IMG/VR virus record: IMGVR_UViG_3300045902_000374
Coordinates: 1-36,953 of that record
Length of the DNA: 36,953 nucleotides
Reading direction: 5' to 3' (one strand)
Origin: a virus
Positions 31,101 through 36,953 of this stretch are shown piece by piece. The position numbers and the translations under genes are program-made. Every line of letters starts with the position of its first letter. Position 1 is the stretch's first letter. Under the pieces are notes generated by a model. The model had not been told where the DNA came from. It ran no database searches and worked only from the letters and a program-made list of their open reading frames with translations.

Positions 31101-33493
31101 CGCTTGCCAATGAGAAAAACCGCACCGACCGCGCAAGCATCCTAAAAGTCGAAAAAGACCGCAAAAATGCTAGCCTGGCTATACTTGCGCAAGAATTGGA
31201 AGCAAATAGGATTCTTGAAGCGGACGAACGCAAACGCAGAGAAGCAGAGCTAGCGGACAAATTCAGGATTGAAAAAGAAAAATTAAAAGCGGAACTGTCA
31301 TTCGGCGACCAAAGCGCGGCGGCGCGTGCAAACGTAAACAAACAAATTCTTGAAAAAGAAAAGCAGTTCTTGAACGAGAAGCGGAAATTGCAAATTGAGT
31401 TTCTAAAACAAGATATTGACAATGCCCTTAAAACAGCCGAATTGCAGCAAAAAGCGGACATTGCAGCCCTGCAAACACGATTGCAACGAGTAATTACGCA
31501 AGATATACAGGGAGCGGAAGAACGCCAAGCGATAAATAAACAGTTAATAGAAAAACAAAATGCGGCGGAAGAACAAGCCTACTTGAATGGGATTCCTCAA
31601 TTTGTCGCTGCGCTGACAAAGAAAAAAGAAGCTGTTTCACGCCTAGACGGTGAAACAAAAGAAAAAGCGTTAGCAGAAATTGAGAAATTTCAAAAAGAGA
31701 CATTAGCGGCGTTTTCCGCTGTAACTATTGACGCCGACGGGATTACGGTAGATATTCCAATTGCACAGCGATTAGAAAAAATCAAGAATATACTTGGATT
31801 AGACGACGCTGCGGCAAAACTTGCGCTGCAAAATTTCGATTCTTTGCAAAACAAGATTGCGCGGGAGGCGGCAGCGAAAGCGGTCGAAAGTCAGCGCGAA
31901 ATAGAAGCGGCTCGAATTCAAACAAGTTTAAATTTTGCGAAGCGCGATTTTGATTTACGCATGTTGGAACTAGAGCGCCAACGCGACAAAGAACTTGAAA
32001 TAGCCGGCACAAATTCCGCGTTGATTGCACAGGCTGAACAAAAGTTTGCTATTGCTGCATTAGAGGCGCAGGGCAAGCTTAAAATTGACCAAGCCGGCTC
32101 GATTGCCGCCCGTGAACAGCAAGCGCGGCTAAACGAATTGGAAAAGGCTTTTGCGCTAGAAATAAGCGCATTTGAGCAAGCGGAAAAGTTGAAAACAGAA
32201 AAGCAACTGCAAGCCGAAGCGATTCGTAGGCAAATTGCGGCTGGCGGTCTTGCGCCTGAAATACAAGAAAGGGCGCAAGCGGTTTTGGACGGGCTTAACG
32301 CTGAAATTGCTACATTCCAACAAAATGAAGCGTTGAAATTAGATATTGAGCGTGAATTTGCAGGCAAGCGGATAGCTCTTTTGCAGCAGCAAATGAAGGA
32401 GCGCGCCGGCGTTATCCGGCTTGGCGCTGAACAAGAGCGCTCAATATACGAGACAGTTTTTTCAGGTCTTAGTAGTATTGCCGACAGTTTTAACGCCTCA
32501 CGGAATGATTTTGAGGCGCAAAAAGCGGCGTTGCGTAGGCAGAAAGAAGAGGAATTGCGCGTTTCCGGCGCTACGGGAAAAGAACGGCTTGAAATTATTA
32601 AAAAATTTAAGCAGCAAGAAAAGGAAATTGATAGGAAGTTTAGCGGCGGCGCGGCGGCTTTAGCGCTTTTGAAAGAATCTACATCAAATATATTAAGCGA
32701 ATTTGCGGCAAAAAGCCAAAGCGCGTTTGCACAGGCGTCGGCAAATGCTAAATCGTTTGCAGACTTAGGGAGCGAGGCTTTCCTTAATCTTGGTACGGCG
32801 GCGGTTGCAACATTCGGGCAAATTGTAGTTAGTGGCGGGGATGTAGGCAAGGCGCTTGGCAAAGTTGCTTTTGACGCGTTGCAATCGCTTGTGCCTATTT
32901 TGATTGCCCAAATTACAGGTATTTCGCTCGCGCAGCCTGACTCTGTGGCAACATTCGGGGCGTCTGCTGTGGCGCGGGTAGCGGCGCTAACAGCGCTTTT
33001 GCAAGGAGCGATAAGCGTGGCGCGCGCGGCGTTAGGATTTAAAAAGGGCGGCTATACAGGCGACGGCGACCCTAACGCAGAGGCGGGCGTAGTACACAAA
33101 GGGGAGTGGGTCTCTACCTATGAAACAACGAAACGAGAACGCAAAATACTGGAGTTCCTGCACAAAGGCGGAACATCGAATGAGTATTTTGAGCGCGTGT
33201 ACTTGCCCGAAATTTTAAAAAAGCAAGGCGCGCCGGTATCGCTGCAAACCATTGTAGCGCAGCCGCATTTTGCCCCTGAAAGATTGCAAAACGTTACGAG
33301 CAACGACATTGCCAACGCAATAGCGCAGCAAACGCGGGCGTTAGATGCTCGCTTGGCAAACGTTGAAAGCGCTATGCAACGCACAGCGCGGCAATTCCAA
33401 CACCGTAGCGAAATAACGGCGCACGTTCAATTTGATGACAACAAGTATATGAAAAATTTGCATATTAGACAGAAAAGGAGCGCTTTAGGATAA
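28133..33493 (+). CDS. Tape measure protein
   Basis: 1786 residues, the longest gene. Order: an N-terminal helical start (1-150), the TP901-type tail tape core at about 165-430 (NVALELANTLPLAAEDIQKA, ASEYSDILFTTVNLG, GVSLKNVGASLSVLTANG), and hydrophobic Ala/Gly-rich stretches at about 545-790. A very long Lys/Glu/Ala coiled coil covers about 915-1490. The C-terminus has the lambda gpH-like motif GFKKGGYTGDGDP...GVVHKGEWV near 1634-1660. Using the usual 0.15 nm per residue, the tail would be roughly 270 nm. It sets tail length and enters the host on infection. Confidence 0.96.
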   Translation: MAELKIDFSIDASQAAAAVKKLSADVTKLGDLLKGGKDVRVETGDADKSINALSAAYKNTKSEVSGLVDAQKQALTALAASGKTGTAEYNSLLASLKKNNDELQKIEATAKDVDKALGATSSASTLGERFASLNQTLSGFKQSADALNGLTAGFQQLDTATARIKTLGGAAKELAPEFRNVALELANTLPLAAEDIQKATYDALSAGIAPTKEAITAFITASGKLATGGAETIGNSVNILSSVLNAYGEEASKASEYSDILFTTVNLGKTSIPELTSTLSNVVPTAAAAGVSLKNVGASLSVLTANGVPTAQSTTKLNQLLLELQKPATNLAPILKKAGVSIESLKNEDLPTNLGKIQKALKEAGVTATQAFSSSEAGAAFNVLTKDLSKFQGTLDSFNVSAGTTEAAYQDMVGTIESQSKLMESRLGALKIRVVDSLGSFGTGAIVATKQLTSLQSEITTFASLKAIVPEGAFGSIATKAKEAGSKSAEFLKTAFEKVPLDGLKTKISDALTKLNIDPAKFSGQFGKLGETAAKALSGGLSSIGAVAFNPITLGITAAAGALALFFTQTEAGKKSFEQIKKVASEAFATLGKALEPLGKAFGEIFGSLASSSGGLLTALTPLLEFLGKGLAQAAQGLGAVLVAVFTGAAKAITFISSGITAVISGVQAFFTAISPVTTQIGLLVSEVGKFIAAFVSGAFNNVVGIFSAIGGAVSKVASQLGKFISETIKPVGEAFSNIGKAISGFIATLFGTSAATAQVSTNTAAIGAAAEGAAKSVSTFQQVIKFLTSSITNVRAALNGISGVLTTLGAAFAQFLEGVKTLDLSKITGAFTDLGSNVQKSFTDKWNETWNEANKTTEKATEQIKKEIDTKTKDAAELAKSNLSQPIALKLDIKKLAEDFSALQTSLQNTAETGIKGLTQNTLQVAETKEKVSALNKQLARETNADKKAALQAQLKEQKAQLAQRAAFEAEERKKAREASKEAFKNETALANEKNRTDRASILKVEKDRKNASLAILAQELEANRILEADERKRREAELADKFRIEKEKLKAELSFGDQSAAARANVNKQILEKEKQFLNEKRKLQIEFLKQDIDNALKTAELQQKADIAALQTRLQRVITQDIQGAEERQAINKQLIEKQNAAEEQAYLNGIPQFVAALTKKKEAVSRLDGETKEKALAEIEKFQKETLAAFSAVTIDADGITVDIPIAQRLEKIKNILGLDDAAAKLALQNFDSLQNKIAREAAAKAVESQREIEAARIQTSLNFAKRDFDLRMLELERQRDKELEIAGTNSALIAQAEQKFAIAALEAQGKLKIDQAGSIAAREQQARLNELEKAFALEISAFEQAEKLKTEKQLQAEAIRRQIAAGGLAPEIQERAQAVLDGLNAEIATFQQNEALKLDIEREFAGKRIALLQQQMKERAGVIRLGAEQERSIYETVFSGLSSIADSFNASRNDFEAQKAALRRQKEEELRVSGATGKERLEIIKKFKQQEKEIDRKFSGGAAALALLKESTSNILSEFAAKSQSAFAQASANAKSFADLGSEAFLNLGTAAVATFGQIVVSGGDVGKALGKVAFDALQSLVPILIAQITGISLAQPDSVATFGASAVARVAALTALLQGAISVARAALGFKKGGYTGDGDPNAEAGVVHKGEWVSTYETTKRERKILEFLHKGGTSNEYFERVYLPEILKKQGAPVSLQTIVAQPHFAPERLQNVTSNDIANAIAQQTRALDARLANVESAMQRTARQFQHRSEITAHVQFDDNKYMKNLHIRQKRSALG

Positions 33494-33945
33494 TGCCGGT
33501 ATCGCTTACAAAACCGAAAATAACTTTTCAGTATGCTGACAATCCCACATTTTCGGCGGGGCTTGGTACGGAGGAATTTAACATACGAGCCGTGCCGCTT
33601 GGTATTGAATCCGAAGAGCTCCTTGTTTTGGCAAGCGGTCAAAAAATCAACGCTCTAACGTGGTCTTTTGAAATAGAATTTGAGCCGTTCTCGACAGTCT
33701 TGCAAACAGCGGAACACGATAGCAGCGATAAGATAAGGCTTGTGAATATGATAGCTACAAAGCATTTTTTACGAGTGCAGAGCATAACAGGTCTCCAGAG
33801 GTATAAGAGCGGCGGTATCGCAGAGGCAAAGGCTTTGCTAGAGAATCAACGTGTAACATTTAGCGGGTCGTTTTCTACATCGTTAGATAAAGAAGCGGCT
33901 ATAGAAACGGTCTCTGTAACATTCAAACGCCTAAATCCTGTATGA
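33493..33945 (+). CDS. Tail tip protein, possible distal tail component
   Basis: 150 residues, start overlapping the tape measure stop by one base. The chain is beta-rich (PKITFQYADNPTFSAG, INALTWSFEIEFEPFSTV, ENQRVTFSGSFSTSLDKEAAIETVSVTFKRL). It has the position of the distal tail protein that closes the tube, but is shorter than most such proteins (about 200 or more residues). The overlap with the next gene (ATGA) supports a joint role at the tail tip. Confidence 0.55.
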   Translation: MPVSLTKPKITFQYADNPTFSAGLGTEEFNIRAVPLGIESEELLVLASGQKINALTWSFEIEFEPFSTVLQTAEHDSSDKIRLVNMIATKHFLRVQSITGLQRYKSGGIAEAKALLENQRVTFSGSFSTSLDKEAAIETVSVTFKRLNPV

Positions 33946-35876
33946 ATGTAATTTATTACTATAATCTTACCGCTAATAACGGTTGGCGGTGGCGATTTGA
34001 GATTATTACCTCTGACACTACGCTTTTGTCTTCTCCCACTTATGTAGAGATCCCAGAGGGCGTAATACAACAAGATATTAAGTGGTCAGCGAAATTTCCA
34101 AACGTCCCAATAGGGCTTTCGGACACTCCAAGCGTAAATATTTCATTTTGCCTTGCGTATCTGGATTCATCCCCAGAGTTAATTAACCTACGCACGAAAT
34201 TAGATTCTCCATTTTTGAATTTTGACGCTCCAATCGCATTCGTTCCCGCTAGTACGACAGAGGTGTATAATTACGAAACAGGGGAGTACGAAATCGTAAA
34301 TATACCGGCTTATTCGGCGCAAGTGCCCAAAATACGGCTCTCTAACGTGTTGCGTATTATGACGAATTACGGGAACGACGCCGTAACGTTTGACAATATG
34401 CACGCTACGGACGATAACGCGATAAATACAACTATAGTATTTTCGGGCGTGCAGTCAGTTTCGCCGCCGTCGTCGTACAACCACAAGAACAAGTGCATTT
34501 CTATTGAGTTCATGCACCTAAATCGCTATGTATTGGAGCAAATAAACCCTAGTATGGTTGATGTTCAAATGGGGCAAACAGGCGCAAGGCGCGCGCGGTC
34601 TGTTATTATGCACGGATTTAAGGGCGCAACTCCATACGCAGTAGAATTGCATCAAACAAGCGGCGACCAAGAATCTTTTGAGGCGGAAAATATTTGGCTA
34701 TACAAGATAGACCAATTTTTTTCCGCTATTAACGTACTATTTACAGATATACGGAAATATATTATTAGGCAAGACGGGTTTACGTGGTATGGATTTGATT
34801 CGTACTTGCAGCATTGTCGCTTTTACCGGCAAAATTTGATGACCGGCTTGCAGGGCGCGGCGCTGAATAAGGAGGATTTGTATTTTATTGGGCGTGTTTT
34901 TGCTCCGTCCACAGACGGCAACAAACCCGAATTAATAGGCGGCACATTTTCCACAGGCAGTAAATTTTACAGCCTAAAAAATATGTTTGATTTTTTTGTT
35001 GATATTTGCGAGTGCGGCACAAAGGCAATTTATATCGAGTTCTCGCTAATACCGCAACTACTAACAACAACAACAGAATTGCCGCCTAATGGAGCGTTGG
35101 AACTCAATGCAGATAACATAGGGCTCAACGATGAATCTGAACGGCAATTTGGCGCGCTTGGCGGCTATGAATGCGATGTAGCCGGCGCAAATATAGCAGT
35201 TTCTAATTTTGGGCGTGCGCAATCAGAGGATACGTTTAATTTTGTGCCGTATTTCCACAATGTTTTCCAAGAATTTTCGTACTCGTTTTCTCCAGATAAT
35301 CAATTCAGCGCCCTTATTCGCGGCATGGCGACGGATGTAACGCAATTAGAAGGGCAACTTTTCTACGCCGACGGGAGTAAAACTATTGCTGTGCATCCCG
35401 CTTGCGACTATAAAAACAGCCCTTTTACATATACTAACGATTTATTCTCCGCTCCGTTTACCATTGACCCAAACGCCTCTACGTGGTTTTACGCCGGAAA
35501 TTTTTTAAATTTATTTTTAATGGATAAAGGTTTTTCTCGAATTACTGAAAAAATAAATGAATATATTAACAGGTGGCGCGGCGAAATAGGCGTCGCAAGG
35601 CGCATCGGCTATGAAATTATATCAAACCTGAGCAGCGATAAGCAACGGAAATTTTCGGGAACTACGATTTTGACTGGTTGGATAACCCCTACATCCGCGC
35701 CGCTCCCGCGCAACGTGGGTCGGCTTTATACCATAGGCGCGGGACTTTTTGACCATTGGCTAGACGTACCAACGAGTCGGGTTTTTTTACTGTCCAGTGA
35801 ATTAGACATTGTAAAGGGCGTGGCGCAAAACGAGTTTTTCGCGCAGGATATTCCTATCACTATTTCATTTCTTTGA
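33942..35876 (+). CDS. Large tail-tip protein, possibly tail-associated hub
   Basis: 644 residues with mixed alpha/beta content and many aromatic residues. Segments such as NDAVTFDNMHATDDNAINTT, ISIEFMHLNRYVLEQINPSM, KNMFDFFVDICECGTKAIYIEF and RNVGRLYTIGAGLFDHWLDVP are visible, but I recognise no enzymatic motif. The slot after the distal tail candidate is that of the tail-associated hub (Tal/gp27-like). Function is inferred from order only. The stop overlaps the next start by one base. Confidence 0.55.
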   Translation: MNVIYYYNLTANNGWRWRFEIITSDTTLLSSPTYVEIPEGVIQQDIKWSAKFPNVPIGLSDTPSVNISFCLAYLDSSPELINLRTKLDSPFLNFDAPIAFVPASTTEVYNYETGEYEIVNIPAYSAQVPKIRLSNVLRIMTNYGNDAVTFDNMHATDDNAINTTIVFSGVQSVSPPSSYNHKNKCISIEFMHLNRYVLEQINPSMVDVQMGQTGARRARSVIMHGFKGATPYAVELHQTSGDQESFEAENIWLYKIDQFFSAINVLFTDIRKYIIRQDGFTWYGFDSYLQHCRFYRQNLMTGLQGAALNKEDLYFIGRVFAPSTDGNKPELIGGTFSTGSKFYSLKNMFDFFVDICECGTKAIYIEFSLIPQLLTTTTELPPNGALELNADNIGLNDESERQFGALGGYECDVAGANIAVSNFGRAQSEDTFNFVPYFHNVFQEFSYSFSPDNQFSALIRGMATDVTQLEGQLFYADGSKTIAVHPACDYKNSPFTYTNDLFSAPFTIDPNASTWFYAGNFLNLFLMDKGFSRITEKINEYINRWRGEIGVARRIGYEIISNLSSDKQRKFSGTTILTGWITPTSAPLPRNVGRLYTIGAGLFDHWLDVPTSRVFLLSSELDIVKGVAQNEFFAQDIPITISFL

Positions 35877-36430
35877 TGCCATATTCTGACCCTAGACGGC
35901 GCAACAGTATCAACCCTAGACAGATTTTAGGGCGAATTTCCGGCGGAGTTTCCGTCTCTTCCGTTTTGGGGGGCGGCGGAGGCGGCGGCGCAACGTTGCA
36001 AGCGGATTACGAACTAACAACGCCCTATACAACAAACGTTTTGGCAAGAAATTGGGGATTTGTAGGATTAGAAACGGACACAGTGAACGAAAGCAACCCT
36101 CAGGTTAGCAGTCAAACGCCGTTTACGTTTACAGCTACATCAGAGGGAGAGCGCCGAATTAAAGCGCGCTGTACAATACGCCCTCAATCGGGCTTGGAAC
36201 GGTATTCGTTAGCATTGCAACACGGCGCGAATGGCGCTGTATCGGACGCTACTTTTACGTTCCATCGCGTTAAGCGCAACCCTGCGGGAGATTATGAAAT
36301 ATTTCTTGTTGGCTTGGTATCCCTAAATATTAACGATATTTTGACGCTAGAGGTACGCAGCTATAACACAAGCGACGCAACAAAAGTTTTAGGTGTGCAG
36401 GATGCAAGAATTTTTGTTTATTCGGTGTAA
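35876..36430 (+). CDS. Tail-tip protein with glycine hinge and beta-rich C-terminal domain
   Basis: 184 residues from the ATG in TGATG; the TTG three bases before is less likely. A basic N-terminus (PYSDPRRRNSINPRQILGRI) is joined by a seven-glycine hinge (about 32-39) to a jelly-roll-like domain (TTPYTTNVLARNWGFVGLETD, TFTATSEGERRIKARCTI, RYSLALQHGANGAVSDATFTFHRV, ILTLEVRSYNTSDAT). The layout is like a small attachment or receptor-binding protein. It is the last tail gene, followed by a terminator. Confidence 0.6.
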   Translation: MPYSDPRRRNSINPRQILGRISGGVSVSSVLGGGGGGGATLQADYELTTPYTTNVLARNWGFVGLETDTVNESNPQVSSQTPFTFTATSEGERRIKARCTIRPQSGLERYSLALQHGANGAVSDATFTFHRVKRNPAGDYEIFLVGLVSLNINDILTLEVRSYNTSDATKVLGVQDARIFVYSV

Positions 36431-36453
36431 AAGCAAGCCCTCTCCCATTTTTT

Positions 36454-36497
36454 TTGAAAGTGTGCCGCTGAAATGCGGCGCTTCAAGATATTTTTTT
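36454..36497 (+). terminator. Intrinsic terminator of the tail operon
   Basis: GCCGC (36464-36468) pairs with GCGGC (36475-36479) around a TGAAAT loop, extended outward by TTGAAAG (36454-36460) against CTTCAA (36481-36486). A T run follows (36491-36497). It starts 24 bases after the last tail gene, which is where the late transcript should end. Confidence 0.8.
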
Positions 36498-36546
36498 GCA
36501 TTTTTTAGATTTTTTTCTCTTGCATATCTGCAAATTATGGAGTATT

Positions 36547-36759
36547 TTGCGAAAAGTTAAGCATAAAGCGCAACAAAAATTAAAATTCATAGCAAAATAC
36601 AAGTATAAAACTCTAACAATCGAGAAGCGACTCTTGCCGCGATTAGCCGCTCAGGCTGAACGGCTAGATTTGAAAATTGGCACGTTAGCAAACAGAATCC
36701 TCCATAAATGGTTGCGGGCTGTAGAAAAAAACAGGCTCTTAAAAATGTCAATGCAATAA
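36547..36759 (+). CDS. Second small RHH-like DNA-binding protein
   Basis: 70 residues if started at TTG 36547, which has GGAG 4 bases upstream. The frame is open from 36496 but has no ATG there. A lysine-rich arm (RKVKHKAQQKLKFIAKYKYK) precedes a strand (KTLTIEKRL) and two helices (LPRLAAQAERLDL, KIGTLANRILHKWLRAV). Length and layout match the RHH gene at 423, and it is likewise followed by antirepressor sequence. It could be an Mnt-like regulator or a decaying paralogue. Confidence 0.5.
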   Translation: MRKVKHKAQQKLKFIAKYKYKTLTIEKRLLPRLAAQAERLDLKIGTLANRILHKWLRAVEKNRLLKMSMQ

Positions 36760-36789
36760 GCGGCGCAAGCGGCAACGGTCAAAATACTA

Positions 36790-36900
36790 ATGCATAAAAC
36801 CGAAAACTTGCGCTATGTTAGCACAAAAATTATCTGCACGCAAAAAATTGCACTTTGTTTCCGTCGTTACGCCCCAAATTATTCATTATTAACCGCTTAA
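36790..36900 (+). pseudogene. Fragment of a KilAC antirepressor C-terminus
   Basis: A 36-codon frame whose middle reads YVSTKIICTQKIALCFRRY. This lines up with HVSTKPVCTQKGIDFILRRY at the end of the antirepressor (635-1447), one residue shorter in the middle. The DNA also matches: GTTAGCACAAAA and TCTGCACGCAAAAA are shared. The KilA-N part and most of the ANT domain are missing, so this is a remnant of a second antirepressor gene rather than a working one. Confidence 0.75.
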
Positions 36901-36910
36901 TCAGAATCGT

Positions 36911-36953
36911 CGATAGGGTATAGATAGGGTATCGATAGGGTATCGATAGGGTA
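36911..36953 (+). repeat. Tandem 11-bp repeats at the window end
   Basis: Units CGATAGGGTAT (36911-36921), AGATAGGGTAT (36922-36932), CGATAGGGTAT (36933-36943) and CGATAGGGTA (36944-36953, cut by the window edge). They are head-to-tail with one base change in the second copy. They could be iterons of a replication origin, binding sites for the nearby small DNA-binding proteins, or the reason the contig ends here. Confidence 0.85.

Noticed and set aside
31918-32862. Long antisense ORF (314 codons) opposite the tape measure gene
   Set aside because: It is rich in Ser, Ala, Cys and Arg as expected from the complement of Lys/Glu/Ala-rich coiled-coil codons, has no ribosome site and no recognisable domain. 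Several similar shadows lie opposite the same gene.
36496-36546. Earlier non-ATG start of the second RHH-like gene
   Set aside because: This stretch is T-rich leader directly after a terminator. The encoded residues are hydrophobic and unlike the basic arm expected, and the TTG at 36547 has a GGAG site.

Overview
The window reads as an essentially complete genome of a tailed double-stranded DNA phage with a long non-contractile tail (siphovirus type). It holds one HK97-type head module, one tail module with a very large tape measure protein, a lysis module and a small replication module. Every gene I can support lies on the + strand and most neighbours touch or overlap by 1-8 bases. I see no flanking host genes, integrase, CI-like repressor, tRNA gene or CRISPR array, so the window is best explained as a whole phage contig opened at an arbitrary point. 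The host cannot be named. A few genes have strong Shine-Dalgarno sites (GGAGG), but many start codons follow A/T-rich sequence with none. Two leader regions carry TAnnTTTG elements like those of Bacteroidota promoters, so a host in or near that group is a guess only.

Layout. 1-1840: early region with a small membrane protein, a ribbon-helix-helix (RHH) regulator overlapping a KilA-N/KilAC antirepressor behind a palindromic promoter, and two tiny genes. 1833-5700: recombination and replication (a possible single-strand annealing protein, two unknowns, a possible initiator, a DnaB-type helicase, a VRR-NUC nuclease). 5878-11016: eight tightly packed beta-rich host-contact genes. 11027-13869: an exported nuclease and the lysis genes (four-TM holin candidate, TM/coiled-coil spanin candidate, GH19 endolysin, two small genes). 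13916-18043: two large adhesins, one with IPT/TIG and discoidin-like domains and one a glycine-rich 928-residue fibre. 18098-25685: terminase, a portal fused to a MuF-like domain, prohead protease, major capsid protein and connector. 25685-36430: tail completion, terminator, major tail protein, chaperones with a probable programmed frameshift, tape measure and tail-tip proteins. 36454-36953: a terminator, a second RHH-like gene, a fragment of a KilAC antirepressor and 11-bp tandem repeats.

How it fits together. The RHH-antirepressor pair probably controls early development, much as the arc-ant operon does in phage P22. The helicase and recombination genes copy the DNA. Terminase and portal fill the capsid, which S78 protease matures. 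The tape measure sets tail length. The adhesins, placed on both sides of the lysis genes and far from the tail-tip genes, presumably provide host recognition. The points most worth checking are the arc-ant-like switch and its decayed second copy at the far end, the portal-MuF fusion with a four-cysteine insert, the +1/-2 frameshift in the tail chaperones, and the unusually large adhesin block around lysis.
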